From positions 1-45,895 of IMG/VR virus record IMGVR_UViG_3300046675_000257: a stretch of 45,895 nt of DNA. One strand, 5' to 3'. Below the pieces are notes generated by a model, which made no database searches, was not told where the DNA came from, and saw only the letters and a list, made by a program, of their open reading frames with translations. The DNA comes from a virus. Below, one piece after another: positions 28,848 to 37,171 of this stretch; the first letter of the stretch is position 1; every line of letters starts with the position of its first letter. Position numbers and translations under genes: made by a program.

Positions 28848-30248
28848 GTGCCGAGCATCTCGCGGCCCAGCCGCATTTTCTCCTTTGCCGACTGGAGTCG
28901 AACGCGCCCGAAGGAACCTCCTCCGGGTGATCGCCTCGATGCGCAGATCGCCAACCTGATCGACGCGATCCACTCCACCCAGCTCGCGCTCGCCGACATC
29001 CGGCGCGACGACGGCAAGCTGATCAACGCCAGCGTCGCGCTCGAACAGCTGGCGCCCGCCGTCGAACAGCATTTTACCAAGGACGTGCGCTCATCGACGC
29101 TGGCCAATGCGGTGCGCGCCGAGGGCGGTGCCGCAGTCACCGCTGCAAGCGAACAAAGCGCACAATTGTTCGCCCAGGACGCCGAGGCCGCCGCGATCTC
29201 GGCGGCGCGGTTTCTAAGCGCCGCCAATACTGCGCAAAAAATTGTCGAAGCCCACACGGGCCGCGTTGAGACCCTGTCCGATACGGTCGAGGCCGAGACC
29301 ATCGAGGCGCAGGACTGGGCCAATTACTCGCACGCGCAGGCCGACAACGCGATTGCCGCCAAGGACGAGGCGCTGCAGTGGGCGGAATATCTCGCCGGTC
29401 CCGTCGTCGACAGCGAGGATGCGCCTGCCTACATCGCCGACTCGGCATTCCCGCACGGGCTCTATTACCAGCCGGTCGAGGGCTACGGCGGCGTCGCCGG
29501 GCTGTGGTCGGCAAAGTGGTGGGCGGTGTACGCCGCGCAGCTCGTCGGCGCCTGGAATTTTTATTATCTCGGCGCGTGGCCTGCGCCGCCGATGCCTGGC
29601 AACGCCAACCCGGCGACCGGCGTCAAGGTGCCGAACCCGCTCGCGGTCGGCTCGTTCTATTACGACACCACCACCGGCCAGCTCTATGTCTGGGACGGGT
29701 CGGCGTGGATCACGCCGTTTGGTCTCGCGCCCGGTTACCAGAACCAGTTCGTCTATCAGGCGACCGCAGGCCAGACCACGTTCTCCGGTCCCGACTATAA
29801 CGGCAAGACGCCGGTCGTCGGCACCTCGCCGTCGGACGTGCACCTCAATGGCGTGCGGCTCGTCCACGGTATCGACTACGTCATCGTCGGCGATGCGCTC
29901 GAGCTCGAAAACATCGTGCCCAGCATCAACTCGGTGCTGCAGTGGGATCTCCTCGTATCGAGCGACAAGCTGATCCCCGGCGTCGTGTTCGCGTTCAAGT
30001 GCACGCTCGCGCCAGCTCCCGACGGCGTCACCACGCACTTCACGCTGACCTATCCCAATCCATCGAGCGGCACGCAGCCGGTCAACGCAACGTCGAACGC
30101 GCAGATGCTGGTCTCGGTCGACGGCATCGTGCAGGAGCCCGGCGTCGATTACACGGCGGCGGGCAACACGCTGATCATGGCGACGGCGCCGACGGCTGAT
30201 GCACATTTCTGGGCCTCGTGGCTTGCCAACGCGACGTTGACATCATGA
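28848..30248 (+). CDS. Tail fibre protein with T7 gp17-like N-terminus
   Basis: The 466-residue protein probably starts at a GTG. The first 65 residues ([20 protein letters not shown], then [20 protein letters not shown], then [13 protein letters not shown]) match the virion-attachment segment of podovirus tail fibres. A helical Ala/Glu-rich stalk follows (residues about 85-180, many ASEQSAQ and [10 protein letters not shown]-like repeats). Then come beta-rich modules with repeated Gxx[25 protein letters not shown] and [20 protein letters not shown] units. It should anchor the fibre to the tail, with later proteins extending it. The stop overlaps the collagen-like gene (ATGA). Confidence 0.78.
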   Translation: MPSISRPSRIFSFADWSRTRPKEPPPGDRLDAQIANLIDAIHSTQLALADIRRDDGKLINASVALEQLAPAVEQHFTKDVRSSTLANAVRAEGGAAVTAASEQSAQLFAQDAEAAAISAARFLSAANTAQKIVEAHTGRVETLSDTVEAETIEAQDWANYSHAQADNAIAAKDEALQWAEYLAGPVVDSEDAPAYIADSAFPHGLYYQPVEGYGGVAGLWSAKWWAVYAAQLVGAWNFYYLGAWPAPPMPGNANPATGVKVPNPLAVGSFYYDTTTGQLYVWDGSAWITPFGLAPGYQNQFVYQATAGQTTFSGPDYNGKTPVVGTSPSDVHLNGVRLVHGIDYVIVGDALELENIVPSINSVLQWDLLVSSDKLIPGVVFAFKCTLAPAPDGVTTHFTLTYPNPSSGTQPVNATSNAQMLVSVDGIVQEPGVDYTAAGNTLIMATAPTADAHFWASWLANATLTS

Positions 30249-30655
30249 CCCAGAACGCCCGCGTCGCATTGTGGATCCCGACCACCGAGCCGACCGCAAA
30301 CGAGGTGGTCGAGGCACTGGGTCCGTCCGGCACCGGCAAGGTGATCCCGACCGTCTTCGGTCTCGGCACCGGCCCGCCAGGTCCGCCAGGTCCGCAAGGC
30401 GCGCCCGGCAGCACCGGCCCGAAGGGCGATGTCGGCCCGTCCGGCGGGCCCGGCCCGCAAGGCATTCCCGGTCCCGTCGGACCGCCGGGTCCGCAAGGCG
30501 ATGTCGGCCCGCAAGGACCGCAAGGGATCATGGGCGCGACCGGCGGCACGTTTCCCGACGCACCGAGCGACGGCCAGCAATACGCCCGCGAAGACGCTGG
30601 CTGGACCGTCGTCGACACTTCACTGCCTGCCGTCATCGACGGCGGCACATTTTAG
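30245..30655 (+). CDS. Collagen-like (Gly-X-Y) tail-associated protein
   Basis: The 136-residue protein has an N-terminal globular piece ([20 protein letters not shown]) that may dock to its neighbour. Residues 43-102 are an uninterrupted run of about 20 Gly-X-Y triplets ([31 protein letters not shown] and similar). A short C-terminal cap follows ([18 protein letters not shown]). Phage collagen-like segments form triple helices that act as rigid spacers in trimeric fibres. Coding between fibre genes supports that role. Confidence 0.85.
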   Translation: MTQNARVALWIPTTEPTANEVVEALGPSGTGKVIPTVFGLGTGPPGPPGPQGAPGSTGPKGDVGPSGGPGPQGIPGPVGPPGPQGDVGPQGPQGIMGATGGTFPDAPSDGQQYAREDAGWTVVDTSLPAVIDGGTF

Positions 30656-30665
30656 GAGAGCAAAC

Positions 30666-31109
30666 ATGCCGAACTACGAAGTCCCCGAAGGCAAGGTGAT
30701 GACGCTCGCCGGTCCCGCCAACGTCACCATCAAGGGTGGCGAGATGCCGATCATCGTCGACAGTCTCGCCGAACTCGAGGCCGCAGCACCCGTGCTCGCA
30801 AGCCTCGATCCGACCGAGGCCGAACTCGGCGGTGAGGATTTTCCGCTGGTCGTGACCGGCGACAATCTGACCGCCTCGAGCGTCCTGGTGTTCGCCGGTC
30901 AGGACGAGCCGACCACGCTGTCGGAAGACGGTGCGTCGGTCTCGACGCTGATCGCCATGGCGTACTGGCACGGCCCCGACACCATCGAGGTCAAGGTCCG
31001 CAACGGCCCGGCCTACTCCAACGCGCTCGACTTTACCTTCACCGATCCGGGTGCCGCTGCACGCGACACCAAGAGCGAGCACGGCCACCACCGTCGAAAG
31101 CATCGCTGA
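30666..31109 (+). CDS. Ig/IPT-like domain tail protein
   Basis: The 147-residue protein starts after AGGAGAG. Residues about 45-130 read like an IPT/TIG-type immunoglobulin fold: SLDPTEAELGGEDFPLVVTG then VFAGQDEPTTLSEDGASVST and DTIEVKVRNGPAYSNALDFT, the pattern of an initial proline/Gly turn and a V-x-N-G-P strand. The C-terminus is basic and His-rich (KSEHGHHRRKHR). Such domains decorate phage tails and may bind carbohydrate. Role inferred from fold and location. Confidence 0.7.
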   Translation: MPNYEVPEGKVMTLAGPANVTIKGGEMPIIVDSLAELEAAAPVLASLDPTEAELGGEDFPLVVTGDNLTASSVLVFAGQDEPTTLSEDGASVSTLIAMAYWHGPDTIEVKVRNGPAYSNALDFTFTDPGAAARDTKSEHGHHRRKHR

Positions 31110-31369
31110 TGCCTGCATCGCCGCCAGGGTGGATGGACAATCAGTCGGTGCCGGGACCGCCGTGGACGTTCACTGCGCCCGTCTCGCGCATATTCAAGCC
31201 TGCCGCAGTCGGCGTCGATCCGATTGAGTTCGCGGGCCCGATCAACGTGCTCAACGAACTCTATGGCGGTGCCGTCGCGCTCGTCGGCGCCGCTCATGTC
31301 CGCGACGAGTTTCTCCTGATCTATCCGCCTGACGTGCCGACGCCCGCTACCAAACCGGCTGTGCCATGA
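31109..31369 (+). CDS. Small proline-rich tail-cassette protein
   Basis: The 86-residue protein (SPPGWMDNQSVPGPPWTFTA, then PINVLNELYGGAVALVGAAH) starts at an ATG sharing one base with the previous stop. It has several Pro/Gly turns and a short hydrophobic middle. Its stop overlaps the next ATG (ATGA). It is probably a fibre connector, but nothing in the sequence proves it. Confidence 0.62.
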   Translation: MPASPPGWMDNQSVPGPPWTFTAPVSRIFKPAAVGVDPIEFAGPINVLNELYGGAVALVGAAHVRDEFLLIYPPDVPTPATKPAVP

Positions 31370-33132
31370 CCTCGCGCTATCGTCATCGCCGCTCATCGAA
31401 CGCGGCCATCGCATTTCCGAACCCGCTCGAGCCTGGCGAGATCGCGGTCAATACCGCCAATCGTCAGATCGCTGCCGGTGACGTGGTCAGCGCCGCGCCG
31501 CTCGATCTCATCGCGGTGCGGTTCTTCGACACGCACGCCATCTACAAGGTCAACGACATCGTCGACTACAACGGCAACCTGTACCGCTGCACTGTCGCCA
31601 ACGGTCCAGGCGCGTTCAATGGTGCCAACTGGACTGCCAACGGCACGCAAGTGTTCTTCGGCGACACCGCGCCGCCCACTGCGCTCGATGGTTCGTTCTT
31701 CTGGGAGACCGACAGCGGCACGCTGTTCGTTAGGTACAATGACGGCAATTCCAGCCAGTGGGTGATCGCGTCCCCGCAGCCTGATCCCTCGACCTTCGTG
31801 CTGCGTGCTGGCGATGTCATGGGCGGTCCGCTGACGCTGGTTAGCGATCCGACGACGCCGATGATGGCGGCGACCAAGCAGTACGCCGATGCGCAGCTGA
31901 CGGCGGCCAAGGCCTACGCCGATGCCGGTGACCTCACCACCGGCAACGCTGGTGCCGCAGCTGTCGCGCTCAAGGTCGCCAAGGCTGGCGACACCATGAC
32001 AGGGCCGCTCGTGCTGCCGGGCAACGCGGCAACTGCGCTGCAGGCGGTGCCGAAGCAGCAACTCGACACGGCGTTGCTCGCGGCAGCTTCGCTCGACGCG
32101 CTCGCGTTCAACGGCATTCAGACCAACGGCTCGTTCGAGGTCAGCCAAGAACGCGCCGCTGGCGTGGTGGTCAGCGGCTCCGGTTATGTGTGCGACGGCT
32201 GGCAGCATGCTGGCCAAGGCACATTTGCCGTGCAGACCTTCACGACACTGGCAGCCAGCGGGCTGGGCAACATGATGATGTCCAACATCACCACGGCTGA
32301 GCCAACGCTGGGTGCGAATGATTATCTGATGTACCAGAACCTGATCGAAGGCTACCGCATCAGGCGATTGGGCTTTGGGAGCGCCGGTCCTCAACCGCTG
32401 ACGGTCGCCTTTTATTCGGCACATCATCGAACAGGGCTCTACAGCGTCGCGGTGCGCAACAAGGATGCGACGCGCAGCTGTGTGATGACCTATACGCACG
32501 CCGTCGCCGATGCCTATCAGTACAACGTCATCACGTTCCCCGGTTGCCCCGACGGCGTGTGGGACGCCACCAACGGCCTTGGCATGCAGCTGGTCTTCAC
32601 GCACGCTTGCGGCGCGACCTTCACCGCGCCTGCCACTGGCGGATGGTACAATGCAAATTATCTCGGCGCGCCCGGTCAGGTGAACGGTGTCGGCACCACG
32701 GCAGATGTTTCCCGCATCGCCTGCGTGCTCGCACTGCCCGGCACGCTGGCACCGACCGCAGCACGCGCACCGCTGATCACGCGGACCTACGATCATGAGT
32801 ACTTGCTGGCGCGCCGCTATTGGTGGTGCAGCAATCCGAGGACGCCGAAGGGTGAAGCTGTCGGCTCAGTGTCCGGGGAAAGCTACCAGAACAATGTGGT
32901 CGGGTTGGTCCCGTGGCGCTTCACGGTGCCGATGCGGATCGTGCCAGCGATGTCGGTCTGGAATAACGGCGTGCAGAACCAGCTGCGCAACACAATCACT
33001 GGCGCGCTGTCTGCCGGTGGCGGCATCTCCATCTCCTACCTGTTTCAGGAAGGCGGCTGCATTCTCGGCATCAACACCCTGCCTACAGGCAATTGGTTCG
33101 ACTTCGATCTCATCGCGGATGCGAGGTTCTGA
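31366..33132 (+). CDS. Large tail fibre / receptor-binding protein
   Basis: The 588-residue protein begins with a phage-fibre attachment-like part (NPLEPGEIAVNTANRQIAAG). It then has a chitin-binding-like YKVNDIVDYNGNLYRCTVAN segment, and typical fibre repeats (AGDVMGGPLTL, AGDTMTGPLVLPG) around residues 150-215 flanking a helical stretch. From about 255 the sequence is a large beta-rich C-terminal domain (NGIQTNGSFEVSQERAAGVV, GYVCDGWQ), the likely receptor-binding head. No chaperone domain is evident at the end. It should recognise the host surface. Confidence 0.8.
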   Translation: MTSRYRHRRSSNAAIAFPNPLEPGEIAVNTANRQIAAGDVVSAAPLDLIAVRFFDTHAIYKVNDIVDYNGNLYRCTVANGPGAFNGANWTANGTQVFFGDTAPPTALDGSFFWETDSGTLFVRYNDGNSSQWVIASPQPDPSTFVLRAGDVMGGPLTLVSDPTTPMMAATKQYADAQLTAAKAYADAGDLTTGNAGAAAVALKVAKAGDTMTGPLVLPGNAATALQAVPKQQLDTALLAAASLDALAFNGIQTNGSFEVSQERAAGVVVSGSGYVCDGWQHAGQGTFAVQTFTTLAASGLGNMMMSNITTAEPTLGANDYLMYQNLIEGYRIRRLGFGSAGPQPLTVAFYSAHHRTGLYSVAVRNKDATRSCVMTYTHAVADAYQYNVITFPGCPDGVWDATNGLGMQLVFTHACGATFTAPATGGWYNANYLGAPGQVNGVGTTADVSRIACVLALPGTLAPTAARAPLITRTYDHEYLLARRYWWCSNPRTPKGEAVGSVSGESYQNNVVGLVPWRFTVPMRIVPAMSVWNNGVQNQLRNTITGALSAGGGISISYLFQEGGCILGINTLPTGNWFDFDLIADARF

Positions 33133-34229
33133 TGCTCGACTTCCCCAACGCACCGACGGTTGGTCAGAAGTATCCTCCGACACCGGTTGGCGGTGTGCCG
33201 ACCTATGTGTGGGACGGCGAGAAGTGGACGACTATTGGCGGCGCTCCAGCGGTTGGCCTGCCGCCCTCCGACGTTGTGCCGCTGATGGACGGCGTAGGCG
33301 CGTCAGGCGTCTCGACCAACTATTCGCGCGGTGATCATCGCCATCCGACCGACACGTCGCGCGCTCCGATCAATGCGCCGGTCTTCACGGGCGGCGTCAC
33401 CACCAACACGCTTTCCGTCACCGGCACCGCATCGTTTGGCGGTGCGATCACTGCCGTCTCGATCACGACTACCGGCAACGCCGCAATCGGCGGTGTGGTC
33501 AGCGCACCGCAAGTGAACATTGGCGGCAGCGCCAGTGCTGCGCCGCTGGCTGTCCGGCCTGCCGCCAACGAAAACCTGGTCGTCTTCAACAACTCAGGCA
33601 TGCTGACGGTCTCGGCGCTGAACGATGCTGGCGCTGCGACGCCGATGACCTTGTCGGCCTCGACGCTCGCGATCCTTGGTGCAGCCTCGTTCAACCTGTC
33701 GCCGATTGCACCGACGCCGACGCTTGGCGACAACTCGACCAAGGTCGCGACCACGGCGTTTGTGCTCGCCAACATGCCTGCCCCCGGCGGCTTCCTGCCG
33801 CTGAGCGGCGGCACGCTGACCGGTGCACTCGTTGTCAACGCCGACATGGCCTCGTCGGTCGGCAGCATCACGACGCGCGGCTGGAGCGGTAATCAGGCGA
33901 CTGGCCTGATCTTCTTCGGCAACACGGGTGCGCGCTACTGCTACTACGACGGCAGCAACTTCACCTTCAATGGTGGAGTCATCAGCGCCGCCAACGGTCG
34001 ACTGTGGGGTGCCGCCGATGCACTGCCGGTCCCCGGCGGTGCGTTCAGCAACGCGCGGATGGCGTTCGCGGGTGATGTGGGTGCCACTGCGGGTTACATG
34101 CAGGAGCCCTACGGCGGTGCCGCCATCACCGGCATTCAGGCCGACAACACCGGGTCTTACATCCTCTACTACCGCTGGCGCTACATGCAATTCTACACCA
34201 CCAGCTGGTGGACGGTGGGGTACGCATGA
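33132..34229 (+). CDS. Second tail fibre protein
   Basis: The 365-residue protein opens with DFPNAPTVGQKYPPTPVGGV, then PTYVWDGEKWTTIGG, an N-terminal fibre module. Residues about 85-235 contain repeated Val/Ala/Thr-rich strands (NTLSVTGTASFGGAITAV, STKVATTAFVLANM, LPLSGGTLTGALVV) seen in fibre shafts. A beta-rich tip ends it. The previous gene's stop and its ATG share a base, and its stop overlaps the next ATG. It may be an alternative or accessory receptor-binding fibre. Confidence 0.76.
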   Translation: MLDFPNAPTVGQKYPPTPVGGVPTYVWDGEKWTTIGGAPAVGLPPSDVVPLMDGVGASGVSTNYSRGDHRHPTDTSRAPINAPVFTGGVTTNTLSVTGTASFGGAITAVSITTTGNAAIGGVVSAPQVNIGGSASAAPLAVRPAANENLVVFNNSGMLTVSALNDAGAATPMTLSASTLAILGAASFNLSPIAPTPTLGDNSTKVATTAFVLANMPAPGGFLPLSGGTLTGALVVNADMASSVGSITTRGWSGNQATGLIFFGNTGARYCYYDGSNFTFNGGVISAANGRLWGAADALPVPGGAFSNARMAFAGDVGATAGYMQEPYGGAAITGIQADNTGSYILYYRWRYMQFYTTSWWTVGYA

Positions 34230-34672
34230 ACGTCATCGAGCACGGCAGCTGGGTCCGCTATCAACCCAGCACAATTCCAGACGATGCGCCGCCCAATGCG
34301 CTGTTCTGCCGACGCGAGAGCGACGGCATGGACTGGTACGCCTACGTGCATCCCGGCACCAACTTCGGCGCTGACACGGTGAAGTTTGCCGCGATCATGC
34401 GCGACGGCGTCGGCTATGTCGTCGGGCCCGCGACCACCGACGCGACCGCGATGTTTCCCGCCGATCACCTCGTTGGAGAGATCACCGATTATGTGGGCAC
34501 CGATCCGCAGGGCGACCTTGGCAACAAGGTGTTCGATCCAGCGACTGGCGCGTTCACTGATCAGCCACCTCCGCCAGCTCGTCAGGTGGAGACCGCCGCC
34601 GAAAAGCTGATCCTCCAGACGCTTGGCCAGCTCGCGAAGCGGCTCGACGCCCTCGAGAAAAGGAAGGGCTGA
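34226..34672 (+). CDS. Tail fibre-linked hypothetical protein
   Basis: The 148-residue protein has a strand-rich N-terminal part (IEHGSWVRYQPSTIPDDAPP, then MDWYAYVHPGTNFGADTVKF) and a helical C-terminal tail (AAEKLILQTLGQLAKRLDAL). Genes in this position often encode fibre assembly factors, but no chaperone motif is seen. It is coupled to both neighbours by 1-4 base overlaps. Confidence 0.62.
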   Translation: MNVIEHGSWVRYQPSTIPDDAPPNALFCRRESDGMDWYAYVHPGTNFGADTVKFAAIMRDGVGYVVGPATTDATAMFPADHLVGEITDYVGTDPQGDLGNKVFDPATGAFTDQPPPPARQVETAAEKLILQTLGQLAKRLDALEKRKG

Positions 34673-36804
34673 TGGCTGATGATCTCGGCACGCTTGCAGC
34701 TGACGCGGTCGTCGATCCGCCAGTGCAGACGGCTGATGGCTGGTGGGTGTGGAAGGACACGCCAGATGGTCCGACGCGGATGTCAGCGCATCCGCCGCCT
34801 GGCACCGTGGCTGCAGCGCCAGCTGCAGCGCCGACGGTAGCAGCGCCACCGACTGCGCCTGCAACACCTGTGATGCCGAGCCTCGCCGAAGATCTGTCGC
34901 GCTCGAGCGTGTTGCCGCCGGGTGCTGGCAGCACCGTGCCCGCGCAGTTCTCTGAGCCGCTGCGCAAGGCGTATCCGCAGCCCGAGGCCTCGACCTACTA
35001 TCCGACCGTCAGCGAAAAACTCGGCGATGCCGTGCGTTCAGGCATGACCTCCGCAGGCTTCACGCCGCAGGCCGCGCAGCATTTCGGCGAGCGCACCACC
35101 GACGCCGCTGGCTACGTGCCTGGTCTCGGCACCGCCGTTGCCGCTGGCGACACCACACGCGATCTCGCACTCGGCGACTATCCAGGCGCTGCGATCTCCG
35201 CTGCCGGTCTGATCATCCCCGGCGCCAGCAAGGCCAAGGGTGCGATCAAGAAAGGTGCGAAGGCTGTCGAGCAAGCGGTGGCGTCGACCGGCGAGCACCT
35301 CGCCGACGCGATCCCCGGCATTGGCCACAACGCACCGCCGACCGGGAAACTGAACCCGCTCGCAAACGAGGCGGTGACGTTCAGAGGCAAGCAACCCGGC
35401 GAGATGACGCCGGAAGAGTATCAGGCCTTCGGCCAGCACTACGGTGTGCCGGACCTTGGTCCGCTGTCGCCAGTGCAGACGCTGACCGATGCGAGCGGTC
35501 GACAGTTTCAGGTGCCGGGCGGCACCGAGGGCAAGTGGACCTACTACGATCTGCTGCACATGAAGGCGAACCCGATCAATCCGGCGCAGATGGATCGCGA
35601 GCTGCACCAGCAAATGCAGCTCAAGCTTGGCCGTACGCACACGCCCGAGAACCTCACCGATGCCGACGTGTGGAACGGTCTCGTCTTCGGCATGACATCG
35701 CCGAACAATCCGCTGTTCCCCAACCAGATGGCGGCGAGTCGGCTGCGGTTGCGCGATCCGCAGATGCTCGACGACCTCGCCTCGATGATCCCGTGGAAGC
35801 CTGGCGAAACACCGACGCCGCAGGCACGCAAGCTCGTCAACGACAACATCGCTGCACGCTTTGGTCTGCAAGCGGCGCCGAAGGGTGGTCTCGGTGTGCG
35901 CGGCACCGCCGATTATTCGCGCGTCGGCGAAATGGCGCAGCTGTTCAAGCAGGATCCGAGTTTTTTCCGCAAGCAACCGAACGAGGACTGGGGCCAGGCG
36001 GTCGAGCGCATCTCCTCGCAGCTGCCCGGCCTGTCGATGAAGACCGGATCCTTCGGCACCGTGTGGCAGGATCCCGCCAACGCCGCGATCTCGGCCATCG
36101 ACCGCCACATGGCACGCGAACTCGAGTTACGCGGTGGCCTGTTCGAAACGCCAGAGGCGCGCACCGCCTGGGAAAATCGCGGCGTCAATCTGTGGAATAA
36201 CCGGATCGACAAGGAGACAGTCGACAACGCCAAGAAGGGTCTGCCGCCGTCGGCCAGAGAGAAGGCCACGAGCTGGAGCGATCTGCTGTCGAAGCAGGGG
36301 TCCGATGGTTTCGTCGGCGAGATGCTGCTTAGCCATGTCGGTGCGGCGGGCGAGCCAAAATTCCGGCTGAAGAGCGGTGAGATCAATCCAGACCTTCCCA
36401 CCCATCTTGCGCAGGCAACGTGGGTGCGGGAGCCCGACAGCGTCTTCAAGATGGGTCAGGCCTACAAGCGTGCGCTCCAGCTCAATCAACAGATTGCCGA
36501 TGAGAACGGGCTCAACCTGTTCATGTCGCAGTGGATGGAATGGGACCGCATCCGCAACCGGTTCGAGCCGCACGAAAACATGTTTCCGGGTCTCAAGAAC
36601 ATGCCCGCGATGTCGACCGACCAGCTGCAGGGGGTCGATGCCGCGCACCGGGCGACCGGCCACAAGACCTACACCAAGGACGACGAAGCGAAGCTGCCAC
36701 CGACGCGGACGTTCAAGGGCCTGCCATCCAAGATGGGCTACCTGGGGCTAGGCGGCGCGATGGTGCCAATGATTTCGGGAAAACAGGATGACACCGCGAA
36801 CTAA
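34672..36804 (+). CDS. Large putative ejected protein with HhH-GPD DNA glycosylase-like signature
   Basis: The 710-residue protein shares one base with the previous stop. Residues 45-75 are Ala/Pro-rich; about 85-205 are helical with Gly-rich hydrophobic stretches, like internal virion proteins. From about 285 to 560 the sequence changes character. VWNGLVFGMTSPNNPLFPNQ precedes LPGLSMKTGSFGTVWQDP, and AISAIDRHMAREL follows. That order matches HhH-GPD glycosylases (LPGVGRKTA, then VDTHV-R), with a Lys at 457 and an Asp at 477, at the positions of catalytic Lys120 and Asp138 of endonuclease III (spacing 20 versus 18). The glycosylase reading is inference. A structural-only protein remains possible. 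Confidence 0.6.
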   Translation: MADDLGTLAADAVVDPPVQTADGWWVWKDTPDGPTRMSAHPPPGTVAAAPAAAPTVAAPPTAPATPVMPSLAEDLSRSSVLPPGAGSTVPAQFSEPLRKAYPQPEASTYYPTVSEKLGDAVRSGMTSAGFTPQAAQHFGERTTDAAGYVPGLGTAVAAGDTTRDLALGDYPGAAISAAGLIIPGASKAKGAIKKGAKAVEQAVASTGEHLADAIPGIGHNAPPTGKLNPLANEAVTFRGKQPGEMTPEEYQAFGQHYGVPDLGPLSPVQTLTDASGRQFQVPGGTEGKWTYYDLLHMKANPINPAQMDRELHQQMQLKLGRTHTPENLTDADVWNGLVFGMTSPNNPLFPNQMAASRLRLRDPQMLDDLASMIPWKPGETPTPQARKLVNDNIAARFGLQAAPKGGLGVRGTADYSRVGEMAQLFKQDPSFFRKQPNEDWGQAVERISSQLPGLSMKTGSFGTVWQDPANAAISAIDRHMARELELRGGLFETPEARTAWENRGVNLWNNRIDKETVDNAKKGLPPSAREKATSWSDLLSKQGSDGFVGEMLLSHVGAAGEPKFRLKSGEINPDLPTHLAQATWVREPDSVFKMGQAYKRALQLNQQIADENGLNLFMSQWMEWDRIRNRFEPHENMFPGLKNMPAMSTDQLQGVDAAHRATGHKTYTKDDEAKLPPTRTFKGLPSKMGYLGLGGAMVPMISGKQDDTAN

Positions 36805-36904
36805 CCTTCCCACGGCGGCACTTGCGCACACGTCTGTCGCAACGCTGCTGGCACTCAGTTCAAGTCCACGGTGTCGAAGAAAAACTTAGCAACAGGAGAA
36901 GCCA

Positions 36905-37171
36905 ATGGCAAGTCGCCTTCAACGCCCGCCGCCGTTCCAGCCGGTCAAGGGGCCGACAGTAAAGCCGCCGCCGGTCTCGAACACACACGACAATTTTTCG
37001 CACAACACATCGCCGACGCAGGGCCCGCAGATGGGTCCACCCGAGCTGACGCCAGCAACGTCGGCGCCGCGCGCGACGATCAAGACACTCCCCGACGTGC
37101 CGATGCACGTCACCAAGCATCCCAACCCCGTTGGTCGCCCGAAGGGCAGCAGCAATGGTGATGGTTACTGA
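36905..37171 (+). CDS. Proline-rich protein with AT-hook-like C-terminus
   Basis: The 88-residue product has a good AGGAG site. It is Pro/Thr-rich and disordered-looking, ending HPNPVGRPKGSSNGDGY. GRPKGS is an AT-hook-like or small-terminase-like N-terminal motif, so a DNA-binding helper for packaging is possible, but the domain that usually follows it is absent. Its end overlaps the terminase start by 17 bases. A longer frame starting at 36871 lacks a ribosome binding site and was not chosen. Confidence 0.6.
   Translation: MASRLQRPPPFQPVKGPTVKPPPVSNTHDNFSHNTSPTQGPQMGPPELTPATSAPRATIKTLPDVPMHVTKHPNPVGRPKGSSNGDGY

Noticed and set aside
36871-37161. A 96-codon plus-strand frame starting at a GTG before the terminase
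   Set aside because: It overlaps the better-supported gene 36905-37171, which has an AGGAG site. Its product is low-complexity Ala/Asp/Arg and looks like an out-of-frame shadow.
36905-37171. Small terminase assignment for the Pro-rich gene before terL
   Set aside because: Only the terminal GRPKGS resembles a small terminase N-terminus. There is no HTH or oligomerisation domain.
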